Source of the DNA: Lentimicrobium saccharophilum
Lineage (GTDB): Bacteria; Bacteroidota; Bacteroidia; Bacteroidales; Lentimicrobiaceae
NCBI RefSeq assembly: GCF_001192835.1
Contig: NZ_DF968182.1
Coordinates: 1,428,968-1,492,967 of the forward strand
DNA length: 64,000 nucleotides
Direction: 5' to 3'
The notes under the pieces are model-generated. The model worked only from the letters and a program-made list of their open reading frames with translations. It did no database searches and had not been told where the DNA came from. The translations under genes and the position numbers were made by a program. Positions 25,420-33,992 of this stretch are shown in pieces. Position 1 is the first letter of the stretch, and the number at the start of each line of letters is the position of its first letter.

Positions 25420-25740
25420 TCAGAAGGTCACCATTTTATCGGCCCATACCACCAGGTTTACACAATCAACCATGGTGGAAAGCGGGCAGGCTTCGGTTTC
25501 GTTCAGTTGCCTGGATTTCATACAGGTGCCGCAGGCCATGATTTCACCGCCCGCATCCGAAAAGGCCTTCAGCTGAACATCCACATTGTACTTTTCGTGG
25601 GTCAGGCCTTCGCATTCCACCGCTTCCCCCATCAGAAACATCTTTACTTCGTGCCCCTGCTTTTTTGCAGTAAGGGCAAAGCGGAAGGCATTCCATGCCT
25701 TTTCAGATTCTTTGGTTTCGAGGATAATACCGATTTTCAT
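25420..25740 (-). CDS. DsrE/DsrF-like sulfur-related protein
   Basis: A 106-residue cytoplasmic protein with the DsrE fold: MKIGIILETKESEKAWNAFRFALTA at the start and a MACGTCMKSR motif (about 68-77) carrying two cysteines in the position used for persulfide transfer in related proteins. It lies 29 bases downstream of the DUF190 gene and may be cotranscribed with crcB. The DUF4395 gene further downstream is separated by 168 bases. Confidence 0.85.
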   Translation of the reverse strand: MKIGIILETKESEKAWNAFRFALTAKKQGHEVKMFLMGEAVECEGLTHEKYNVDVQLKAFSDAGGEIMACGTCMKSRQLNETEACPLSTMVDCVNLVVWADKMVTF

Positions 25741-25769
25741 GTGTTGGTCAGATGGATATGGTTAAATCA

Positions 25770-26132
25770 TCAAAAGAATTTCTTTTTCATGCCCTGCTTG
25801 AACAGCACAACCTGCACCTTTTCGGCGGTCACCAGGCAGCCGGTGGGAATTTTATCGAACCAGGGCAGGATGATATTTACAAACTGTTCAATTTTCGTGG
25901 GCTCATCCACCATTTCTACAATTACGGGCAGTTTTTCCGTGATTTCCCAGAATTTGGCGGAGTGTATAACGCTGCTCGATCCGTACCCCATACAGCCTTT
26001 AGTAACCGTAGCACCGGCCAGTCCGTAGCGTTTGGCGGCAAACACCAGGGTTTCGCTCAGCAGGGTATGCCTGAATTTATCGGTATTGCTGATGTAGAAG
26101 CGCAATCGTGTGGCTTCGGAATTGCTTTTCAT
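25770..26132 (-). CDS. DUF190 family protein
   Basis: A 120-residue PII-like protein of the DUF190 family: LRFYISNTDKFRHTLLSETLVFAAKRYGLAGATVTKGCMGYG (about 10-51, quoted in parts: RFYISNTDKF, AAKRYGLAGATV, KGCMGYGSS) and a LPVIVEMVDEPTKIEQF strand-helix. Its ATG overlaps the crcB stop by four bases, so translation is likely coupled. DUF190 genes accompany crcB in many genomes and are presumed to help in fluoride response, without a known mechanism. Confidence 0.88.
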   Translation of the reverse strand: MKSNSEATRLRFYISNTDKFRHTLLSETLVFAAKRYGLAGATVTKGCMGYGSSSVIHSAKFWEITEKLPVIVEMVDEPTKIEQFVNIILPWFDKIPTGCLVTAEKVQVVLFKQGMKKKFF

Positions 26133-26512
26133 GGTACTATGATTTTGGTAAGCGCGTGTCCGCCAAAGGTAGCCAGCAGGCCGAGGAATACGCTGAGTCC
26201 GGCATACAGGCTGAAATACAATATACTGCCGTCGCGCAGCAGGGCCAGGTTCTCGTTCGAGAAGGTGGAAAAGGTGGTAAAGCCGCCGCAGAAGCCCACG
26301 GCCAGAAAAAGGCGCAATTCATTGCTTATGGGGGTGCCCCTGTCGGAAAGGCCGTAAATGAGGCCGATCAGAAAGCATCCGGTGATATTGACCCAGAAAG
26401 TGCCAAGCGGAAATGAAGTGATCACAGTATTCTGTATGCTCCTTGAAAGCAGGTAGCGTGCAATGCCGCCAAGAAAACTGCCGGAGCCGATGAAAAGTAG
26501 AATCTTCAACAT
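26129..26512 (-). CDS. crcB: Fluoride channel CrcB/Fluc
   Basis: A 127-residue membrane protein with four helices, the usual length of Fluc fluoride channels, which act as dual-topology dimers. Motifs GGIARYLLSR (about 15-24), the Asn in FWVNITGCFLIG (about 40-51) and GFCGGFTTFSTFSNE (about 73-87) with the Phe-box residues are all present. It exports fluoride passively. The gene is preceded by a fluoride riboswitch, which fixes the function with confidence. Confidence 0.96.
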   Translation of the reverse strand: MLKILLFIGSGSFLGGIARYLLSRSIQNTVITSFPLGTFWVNITGCFLIGLIYGLSDRGTPISNELRLFLAVGFCGGFTTFSTFSNENLALLRDGSILYFSLYAGLSVFLGLLATFGGHALTKIIVP

Positions 26513-26577
26513 AGAGCCTGTAAATGATTATTTGTAAAATTAAGCAATCCGGCGCTATAACCTGCTATCAGGAAAAT

Positions 26578-26590
26578 AAGCCGTTGGCTT
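26578..26590 (-). terminator. Expression-platform hairpin of the fluoride riboswitch
   Basis: AAGCC-AAC-GGCTT on the minus strand, followed by ATTTT. It lies between the aptamer and crcB and could act as a weak terminator in the fluoride-free state. Confidence 0.5.
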
Positions 26591-26597
26591 TAATAAA

Positions 26598-26655
26598 TCA
26601 TCCAGGAGTTATCAGCTTGTTGAAGGCGGTTAAAGGCTAACCCCATAGCCTGCGG
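26598..26655 (-). ncRNA. Fluoride riboswitch aptamer (crcB motif)
   Basis: On the minus strand the sequence AGGCTATGGGGTTAGCC forms the first stem (GGCT/AGCC), followed by TTTAACCGCC and then AGCTGATAACTCCTG, the conserved blocks of the crcB motif. The loop GGGGTT can pair with AACTCC to form the pseudoknot essential for fluoride binding. It precedes crcB, as expected for this class. A -7 box TATCTTTG (26663-26656) is placed so that transcription would begin at or just before the aptamer. Confidence 0.88.
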
Positions 26656-26663
26656 CAAAGATA
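26656..26663 (-). promoter_or_regulatory. -7 box driving the riboswitch-crcB transcript
   Basis: TATCTTTG on the minus strand matches TAnnTTTG. The expected start site, a few bases downstream, coincides with the 5' end of the aptamer. Confidence 0.55.
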
Positions 26664-26727
26664 TACTTTTACCCGGAACTGATGCGGACAGATGCTCAAT
26701 TATTAAATATTCCGGCCGGCCCCTGCC

Positions 26728-28275
26728 CTACCTCGTGCAGCTGCACTCTTCCGAGGCCCCGCTCTCCATTCCGTTTTCGTGGGTTGTGGTGAGGTAATAG
26801 AAATAGCGTACGCCAGCCAGTGTATCCGCATCAGTATATTCTGTGCTTTCACCCGGGATACTTGTCAGTTTCACCGGTGCTTTTCCCCTTTCGTAACGGT
26901 AAATATTGATTGAAGATAAACCATCGTAGCTTACCTCACCCCATTCAAGCTGAATGCCGGCTCCGGCAGAAACGGCCTGAAGGGCAAAGGGAGGAACAGG
27001 CAGACTTTGTCCGGTGCGCAGGGTGGCGATGGCGGCTGCAGCACTCCGGTTACCGTCAATATCAACCGAAAACAACCTGTAGATGTACAGTTTTCCGGGC
27101 TCTGCAGTATCATCCGTAAAACTGTTTATTTTCAGAATTTCATTCTCAGGAAGTAATGATCCGAATGCCTCCCCTTCTGACTGTCGCTGCAACCAGTAAC
27201 CGGCGATTATATTATTTTGGTTTCCCTGATTTTTCCAGTGCATCACCACCTTCCGGTCTTCTTCATAGACTGTGAAATCTGAAGGCGCTTCAGGTGGGAG
27301 GCTGAGTTTAGGCCTGAGATAGGTAAGCTCAGAAAATGTGCTTTCCACGAAACTGCTGCTTTCGGTTTTGGCGGCAAAAATATAGGTAATGCCTCCCGAC
27401 AATGTTCCTGATGTATCGATCCAGGAAATCAACAGCGAATCGTTGGGTCTGAGGAGGTCGCTCACCACGCGCAATTCAGGGGTAATCCCGTCGTTCCGGT
27501 AAATGCGGATACCGGTGGCTTCCGCGTCACTCACCCTGTATTGCAATGATACGCCTCCTTTCAGGCGTTTTGACCTCACCAGCCATGGCGGCGCGGGAGC
27601 CTGAGGGTTGAACGCTGCACTGAAGATTACATTACTCGCAATAGTCTGGTTTTTATCTGCCGGTACTGCCAGAATCCGGTAATAATAAACTTTATCGGGT
27701 TTGATCTCCAGATCGGTAAACCGGGTTTGATCGGCAGGAAGGGTCGCCAGCAGCGAAAAGTCTTTGTCAGGATGTTGGCTGCGTTCAATTTCAATCCTTT
27801 GAACCGATTGATTCCCGTTGAGCGCCCATTCCAGATTGATGCCCAGCATTTTGCTATCTTTTCCGGCTTTTGTGGAAATAAACCAGAACCTGGAACCCAT
27901 CGGAGAAATCAGTGTGATGCTGCTGCTGTTACCTGCGATGCGGTTTGTATCCAGCTGAACCATAAAGTATTGCAGATTTTCCTGACGTGGAGTTTTCAGC
28001 ACAGTGGTGTCGAAGAAGGAATAGAAGGTTGTATCAGCGCTTCGCATAATAGCTTTGACTCCTTTGGCCTCCACCGGATTGTCCCCTTCATAGCGCAGCG
28101 GCATAAAATCCGGAGCCGGTCGATCGCCTTTGCTGAACCATTGCAGGTATATCAGGTCCGGCGTTGTTTCGCTGACAAGAAAAACCGGTTTGTCGAACCC
28201 TGCCGGGGTCTTAACCTGTGCAAAGGCATCCGTCAGTAACAGGGCAATGACTGCCGGCATCAGATATTTACTCAT
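26728..28275 (-). CDS. Secreted fibronectin type III repeat protein
   Basis: A 515-residue secreted protein. The start at 28275 gives a signal peptide (MSKYLMPAVIALLLTDAFAQ); an ATG at 28290 is also possible. At least four fibronectin type III-like beta modules follow: YYYRILAVPADKNQTIAS, a middle VSLQYRVSDAEATGIRIYRND, VMHWKNQGNQNNIIAGYWL and IQLEWGEVSYDGLSSINIYRYE, each ending with YFYYL- or YRLF-type strands. It is the last gene of an operon with the TANFOR protein and an outer-membrane barrel (gap 59 bases from this start, 17 from the longest possible start). Likely an extracellular assembly or adhesion component. Confidence 0.82.
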   Translation of the reverse strand: MSKYLMPAVIALLLTDAFAQVKTPAGFDKPVFLVSETTPDLIYLQWFSKGDRPAPDFMPLRYEGDNPVEAKGVKAIMRSADTTFYSFFDTTVLKTPRQENLQYFMVQLDTNRIAGNSSSITLISPMGSRFWFISTKAGKDSKMLGINLEWALNGNQSVQRIEIERSQHPDKDFSLLATLPADQTRFTDLEIKPDKVYYYRILAVPADKNQTIASNVIFSAAFNPQAPAPPWLVRSKRLKGGVSLQYRVSDAEATGIRIYRNDGITPELRVVSDLLRPNDSLLISWIDTSGTLSGGITYIFAAKTESSSFVESTFSELTYLRPKLSLPPEAPSDFTVYEEDRKVVMHWKNQGNQNNIIAGYWLQRQSEGEAFGSLLPENEILKINSFTDDTAEPGKLYIYRLFSVDIDGNRSAAAAIATLRTGQSLPVPPFALQAVSAGAGIQLEWGEVSYDGLSSINIYRYERGKAPVKLTSIPGESTEYTDADTLAGVRYFYYLTTTHENGMESGASEECSCTR

Positions 28276-28334
28276 TTTTCTAACGTTCATAACCTGGGTA
28301 TTTTTCAGTAAATACAATTAGTTCCGGCCGTTTA

Positions 28335-31300
28335 TCACGGGCAAAGGTTTTCGCCACAACTTCCGAGCATCAGGCCAAAATCGCAGCCGGTATCGCTGAT
28401 CTTCATCTTAAGGCCAATATCGGGAGAGGTGATGTCGACCCCTGTCCAGCCCAAACCGTAAAACACTTCCGCTGAAACGCCGGCATTCACGCTTCCGCAA
28501 CCGGTTACATTGTATGAGCCGTTGGAGTAATACAAGCCACTTATCCCCATCTGGGCATTGGCATGTACTTTCAGTGCATAGAGGCCTCCGCTCACACCGC
28601 CGCCGATGTTCCCATCTGCCAGCAATGAAATGCCATAGGTATTTACCTGCGGATCAAAGCTCATCCAGGTTCTGGCATACATCGACAGGTCGGCATATAC
28701 CTGCACCCCGACAAACTGATCAATCAGGGGAAGGGTTACCCCCCACTCTATGGATGGGATGAGCTGTTTGGTGATGACCCCCTGCAGCAGGAAGCCGCTC
28801 ACCTTGCCCCGGAATTCTGCAGGGATGCATTTCAGCGCCCCGAATGGCGCGGAGAGGGCCGGAGAGAGGGCTCCGTAATCGCCGAACAAACCGAAAAGAC
28901 CGCAACTCCCGATGCCCGGAATAGACAGGTTGCCCTGAACATTGATGTACCACCCGTTCGGATCAAAAACACAATCGGCGGTACCATTCGCCTGCATCCC
29001 GGCCAGGTTTTTATCAACGTTGACCGAACCGGTTAACCGAGAATTCGCGATATCGTATGTCAGCGTCATGCCCGGAAAGTCATCGAGCTTACTCACACTT
29101 ACGCTCTGTCCGCTTGCACTGATGTCGCCTTCGCACACAAACTTCAACCTGCTCTTCTGCGGATTGTTGCTGATGCCGTTCATCCCTGCCATCTCGCCTT
29201 CAAACCAGAAGTTATTCCAGGCATGCAGTGATTTATTCACTTCCATACCGCCTGCAACATTCTCAAAGAACTTTGTTTTATCCTGCGTGATATAGATTTT
29301 TTCATCAAACGGAATATCAATTTCGGTGGATGCCGGCTTGTGCACCAGGTCAATGTGCACAGGGCCGAGTTTTCCTTCCTCGGTGGCAGTTCCTCTGGCG
29401 GTAAAGAGCTGGGGGCTGAATTTCAAACTGGCAGGATCCCAGATAAAGGCCATATTGTTGTGTGTGAAGTTGATGGGATTGGGATTATCCAAGATAAACT
29501 TCATGCCGGAGGAGACCTTCTGCCAGGCCATATTGCCATTGAACTCCTCAATGTAAGGGATTCCGGGCAGATAAGTACCCTGAACCTTAAACCAGGGCGG
29601 AGATGCCGAATTGAAGATATTCAGGATGGATCCGGCAGCAGGTCTGAAATCGACAATGTCGAAAAGCTTCAGATTCTGCGCCAGTGGTTCAAACCTTGGC
29701 TGACTTCCGTCGCTGATCAGCCGTATTCCATTCAGCGGCAGCTTCTGCCCGGGCAATCCGGGAAGTCCTGAAATTATCGCCGTTTGTGGCCCGCCGTCGG
29801 GTGTCGCATAAAGCACCCACTGCATATTACCATTGCCGGTATCATAATAGTTCAGCCCCTGATTCTTAGTAGTTACCTCCACCGGAAGTGCACCCAGGAT
29901 TTTCAGTCCGTTGAATTCAGCAATGGTATTGCTGTGATCAATGGCATCGCGCGTGATTACCAGGTTTTTCAACGGAATATCCAACCCCGAAGCCTTAATC
30001 GTTGCCTGGTCTATTTTAACGCCCAGGTTATCGAGACTCCATTTCTGGCTGGTCAGTTTCCACTGATTCAGGTTAAATGTGATGGGCCCCTTCCCGTTGA
30101 AAACAAAACTGGTTTTGCTTATTTCCACCACTCCCAGCTGAATTTTAAGGTCAGCCGGCGTTATGTTGGTACATTGGGTATGCAGGGTGGTGTTAAGAAG
30201 CAGTTTCCCGTTGTTCAGGTATGATTTGGCAATCTCTGCACTGGCTGAGTTCTCAAATGCCGGAAGCGAATACCGGAGGGCTTCTCCGTTGATTCCGCAT
30301 ACAAAAAAGCCGGTTGCCGGGAGTTGTACAGGTTTAACCCTTGCCGGATTGGCCGCGAAAACGGGCATGTTCATTTTATCCTGACCCGAAGCTGTCGATA
30401 TGGCAAGGCCAATGGGCGGAAAAGTGGTCATGGTGTTGTTGAACTCGGTGGGTTCTATGCTAACCCTGCCTTTAAGGGTACCCCAGGCAGATGAACTGCT
30501 TTCGCGATCGATGGTTATCCCGCCCGGCTTATAAACGTTCCCTGAAAAGGTTTTCAGAACCATGATGTTTTGCAGGTTGCTTTTTGAAGTAGCCACCGGA
30601 AGGCTTGCAGGCTCAGCCAACGGAACTCCTTTGCTGTTTTTCCTGCTTCCGGCTTTGATTTCAATGTCTGAGAAAGGAATCACCAGCCCGGCATCCGCAC
30701 TGAACTGTTCATTGCTGCGGATGTTCGTCAGGTTACCGTTGATTCTCACTGTCTTGTCATCATTTTCGGTAAGGCTGGTAACTTCCATGGGAAATCCCAT
30801 CAGGCTGGTTATGTCCATATCCTCATAGACGGTCAGGTTGAAATCAATGGTCACGCATTCATTTGAGGCTTTGTTGATCAGGATCTTCCTTTCATCACCT
30901 ATGTAGTTGCTCGCCGATTTTGCAGCAGTAACCTGTTGCAGGTAATTCCTGACCGGGAAGTTGTTCATGTAATAATAGCCGTCGGCCCCTGAAATGCTGC
31001 TCAATGTGTCGGCTGAGCCCTGGTAACGCACATTGGCAATCCCGACGGGTGATCCGGTGCCACTGCCGGCATACACATGCCCTTTGATGCATGCTGCCGG
31101 ATTCAGCACGCAATTTAAGATTACCGCATGCTGACTGTAAGGGATTTTTATGGTAAAATACCGGGTTTCAAAATTCCGGCTGGTATTCGAAGGCATCCCG
31201 ACCCTTATCCGGTACTCCTGATTATTATTGGCGCCACCATTAACAAAACTGAATGTAACGATGCCGTCGGAATCCGTAAAACCACCCAAAGGATAGTTAT

Positions 31301-33992
31301 TCCCCTGTTGGTTTGTGCTGACATTCATGATGTTTACCAGCACATTCGGGACCGGCATCATGATAAAGTTATGGGAAGTCTTAACCCTTACTTCGAGCCG
31401 GCGCTTCAGGGTAAACAGCTTCACATCAAGGTGTTTCACTGCCTGGGCTGCTTCGAATCCGATGGTATCGGTGATGTAACCGTTGCGCTTTACAATCAAT
31501 TTCTGTGTAACACCCGGCAGCAGCGGAACCGGCATCTCAAAACTGCCGTTTACCGGGCTGCTGTTGTAGGTCCTGCCATCCGGCAAACAGAGTTGTGCAT
31601 TGAGCGGCTGATTTGATTCGGCATCGCGCACATAGCCTTTTAAAATGGCGCCCTTGCGGAGTTTTAATTCGTTTTTGATAACCTGGCGGCCGTAAATAAT
31701 GATTCCGATGTGATCGTCGAGGGTCTGATACCCATCCTTGCCGGCCAGCAGGTGCCGGTCGGGACCGGTAACCGCTTTCTCCTGCATATTGTAAACCATC
31801 GTCAGGTCGTCAAAAACAAACTTTCCGTCGGCGGCCGTAATGGCCATCAGGCTGTTGAAATACTGTCCGCAGTTATTCTGCAGACAGTTAACCACCGGCT
31901 GGTTTTCATTATACATCCAGTAAGGATAATAGATCTTCAGGTTATTTTTCGGGCTCAGGTTAAATTGCTCATTCAAATCTATTTTTGCTCCGGCGATGGG
32001 TGAACTATCCTCATTTTCAAGCACAGTACCTGCCACTTTCGGCCATTGCGGCCACAAATACAGTTCTTTTGACTGTCGGGCTTTGTTGTAGTCATAGAAC
32101 CCGGGGAACTGAAGGATTGAAGGATTAATTGTGCCGGTGCCTGTTTTATCGGGCACGGTTTGCGGCGGACTCCAGGCGACCGGGGCTCCAAAGGTATAAT
32201 TCATGTCTGCCTCAGGCGGAGTATCCGCCATCAGGTAATACTGAAACTGACTCTGGTGATGCCAAACCACCCGCTGAAATGTCAGGGTTCCGTCGGGCCC
32301 GGTAGTTCCATGTGCAACTACGGAGAAGCCCGGAAACTTGTTCTTCACGGATTCATCCACCTGGTGCTGCTGACCTTTTATCTTTCCGTCGTTTAACGGA
32401 AACAACTGATAAGAGAAATCTATTTTCCGCAATAAATACACATTGATGGTACTAAGTTTCTCGGTTCCGACGGCATTGGTCAGATCAGCACTTAGATTCT
32501 TGTCGGGGAGGGTGGTTACTGTGATCTGACAACTTCTTACATTGGCAATTACATCACCTGTGTTAAGGTCCTTTCCTTTTTCAGGCATCAGCAACACATC
32601 AGGATTGAAATAAAAATTCCGGTGCGGGGCCTCAATCAGGATCAAAGCCACCCGGTAATGATCGTAGCCCATCTCTCCTGTGCCTGCTCCGCAACGTTTA
32701 CCAAAGTCAGGGCTGTTCAGGATATTGAAAGTGAAACGGCCCTCTGAATCGGTAGTAGCAACGCCGAGCACCCGGCCGACTTCCGGGTCATCACAGCCAT
32801 TGTGGGGTTGCAAAAGATGTTCCAGCACATTTCCCGGAAGCAGGGGTTGCCCTTTGAACACTTTGGCATGCCCAACCACCAGTTTAATGGTTGCGGCGGC
32901 AAGCGGAAATTTCTGATTTTCACCAGGATCGGAATATCTGTAAACAAGCCTCCCGAAAACCTTAGACGGCAATAACGGAAGCGGCACTTCCATATTGACA
33001 CCGCCGATATTTACAGGCCGCACAACAGGCTCATCGCTGATTTCCGGAAGATCGGACCCGGGGAACATCATTCCGCCTGATTTCCAGATAAAACTGCACA
33101 CCTCACTCTGTCCGTAGTTTCTGAAATTGTGGTGCCTGGCCGGATCATACGCGGTAACTGCAAAGGCATAGGTTTTCCCTTTCACCAGTGCTGGTTGCGC
33201 AGGTCCGTATACAAATGCAGTAGTGTTGGTATTGGTTTCAAAGAAAATGGGTTGTGCGGCCGAGTTAAATGCATTCTGAATATTGTGGGTTCCCGGGACC
33301 ACTTCAATCATCTGAAGCTTATATCTTGTCGTGACCGGTGCGCCGGCCGGCCTTGTCCATGAAATAATCAGGTTTTGCGGACTGGTGGCGGTAATTTCTT
33401 CACCACAGAAAGGCTGTGTGATAACCGGCGGCTCAATGCTGGTCACCGGAAAGGGCGGACAGCAACCGGCAGGATCTTCGTCGGATAACGGCTGGTTTGT
33501 CAGGTAATCATAAGCCCTCAGGCAAATGGTATAATCGTCTTCCGGAAGTCCGTTCCCCCTTATAATTTCCTGCTCGGTAATGCCTGCATAAACAAGCTGA
33601 GAGGTATTGAAAATATCCTGTATGTTATTCAGATTGAGCCGGTAAATACTACCGGGCATCAGGTTCAGGGGTTGTGGAGGACGGTGCCCGGGCCGGGTGT
33701 AAATCCGGATACCGGAAGAACCGGAAATTTCTCCGGTCAGGTAAACCTGGAGTGCCCGGCTGCCGGTCCCCGGAAGATACTGAACGGTAGCCAGGATTTT
33801 ATTGGGATTGCTGGTATACTCACTGATTTTCGGAGAATAAGGAGGTGCCACCACCAGGTTAACCCTCAGGGGGTATTCCTGTGCATGGGCGGAATATATT
33901 GTCAGAAAAGGTATGATCATTAACAGGCCGGCCATCCCACATTTGCGGATGCAACAGCCTATGCTGTTTTTAAAATGTGAATACATAACCAA
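28335..33992 (-). CDS. Giant TANFOR-domain secreted protein with CarboxypepD_reg-like repeats
   Basis: An 1885-residue exported protein. A signal segment ends near SAHAQEYP. Residues about 40-180 match the TANFOR domain (VVAPPYSPKISEY, LPGTGSRALQVYLTG, DDYTICLRAYDYLT). A fibronectin-like module (about 195-305) follows, then several carboxypeptidase-regulatory or cna-B-like beta domains (for example GRLVYRYSDPGENQ, GTVLENEDSSPIAGAKI, GYVRDAESNQPLNAQL, GHVYAGSGTGSP). The last 600 residues are beta-rich with many Gly/Asn and end in FGLMLGSCGENLCP. No T9SS sorting domain is recognised. It overlaps the outer-membrane barrel gene by 23 bases, implying coupled translation. The role is unknown; surface fibre or secretion partner is a reasonable guess. 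Confidence 0.85.
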   Translation of the reverse strand: MVMYSHFKNSIGCCIRKCGMAGLLMIIPFLTIYSAHAQEYPLRVNLVVAPPYSPKISEYTSNPNKILATVQYLPGTGSRALQVYLTGEISGSSGIRIYTRPGHRPPQPLNLMPGSIYRLNLNNIQDIFNTSQLVYAGITEQEIIRGNGLPEDDYTICLRAYDYLTNQPLSDEDPAGCCPPFPVTSIEPPVITQPFCGEEITATSPQNLIISWTRPAGAPVTTRYKLQMIEVVPGTHNIQNAFNSAAQPIFFETNTNTTAFVYGPAQPALVKGKTYAFAVTAYDPARHHNFRNYGQSEVCSFIWKSGGMMFPGSDLPEISDEPVVRPVNIGGVNMEVPLPLLPSKVFGRLVYRYSDPGENQKFPLAAATIKLVVGHAKVFKGQPLLPGNVLEHLLQPHNGCDDPEVGRVLGVATTDSEGRFTFNILNSPDFGKRCGAGTGEMGYDHYRVALILIEAPHRNFYFNPDVLLMPEKGKDLNTGDVIANVRSCQITVTTLPDKNLSADLTNAVGTEKLSTINVYLLRKIDFSYQLFPLNDGKIKGQQHQVDESVKNKFPGFSVVAHGTTGPDGTLTFQRVVWHHQSQFQYYLMADTPPEADMNYTFGAPVAWSPPQTVPDKTGTGTINPSILQFPGFYDYNKARQSKELYLWPQWPKVAGTVLENEDSSPIAGAKIDLNEQFNLSPKNNLKIYYPYWMYNENQPVVNCLQNNCGQYFNSLMAITAADGKFVFDDLTMVYNMQEKAVTGPDRHLLAGKDGYQTLDDHIGIIIYGRQVIKNELKLRKGAILKGYVRDAESNQPLNAQLCLPDGRTYNSSPVNGSFEMPVPLLPGVTQKLIVKRNGYITDTIGFEAAQAVKHLDVKLFTLKRRLEVRVKTSHNFIMMPVPNVLVNIMNVSTNQQGNNYPLGGFTDSDGIVTFSFVNGGANNNQEYRIRVGMPSNTSRNFETRYFTIKIPYSQHAVILNCVLNPAACIKGHVYAGSGTGSPVGIANVRYQGSADTLSSISGADGYYYMNNFPVRNYLQQVTAAKSASNYIGDERKILINKASNECVTIDFNLTVYEDMDITSLMGFPMEVTSLTENDDKTVRINGNLTNIRSNEQFSADAGLVIPFSDIEIKAGSRKNSKGVPLAEPASLPVATSKSNLQNIMVLKTFSGNVYKPGGITIDRESSSSAWGTLKGRVSIEPTEFNNTMTTFPPIGLAISTASGQDKMNMPVFAANPARVKPVQLPATGFFVCGINGEALRYSLPAFENSASAEIAKSYLNNGKLLLNTTLHTQCTNITPADLKIQLGVVEISKTSFVFNGKGPITFNLNQWKLTSQKWSLDNLGVKIDQATIKASGLDIPLKNLVITRDAIDHSNTIAEFNGLKILGALPVEVTTKNQGLNYYDTGNGNMQWVLYATPDGGPQTAIISGLPGLPGQKLPLNGIRLISDGSQPRFEPLAQNLKLFDIVDFRPAAGSILNIFNSASPPWFKVQGTYLPGIPYIEEFNGNMAWQKVSSGMKFILDNPNPINFTHNNMAFIWDPASLKFSPQLFTARGTATEEGKLGPVHIDLVHKPASTEIDIPFDEKIYITQDKTKFFENVAGGMEVNKSLHAWNNFWFEGEMAGMNGISNNPQKSRLKFVCEGDISASGQSVSVSKLDDFPGMTLTYDIANSRLTGSVNVDKNLAGMQANGTADCVFDPNGWYINVQGNLSIPGIGSCGLFGLFGDYGALSPALSAPFGALKCIPAEFRGKVSGFLLQGVITKQLIPSIEWGVTLPLIDQFVGVQVYADLSMYARTWMSFDPQVNTYGISLLADGNIGGGVSGGLYALKVHANAQMGISGLYYSNGSYNVTGCGSVNAGVSAEVFYGLGWTGVDITSPDIGLKMKISDTGCDFGLMLGSCGENLCP

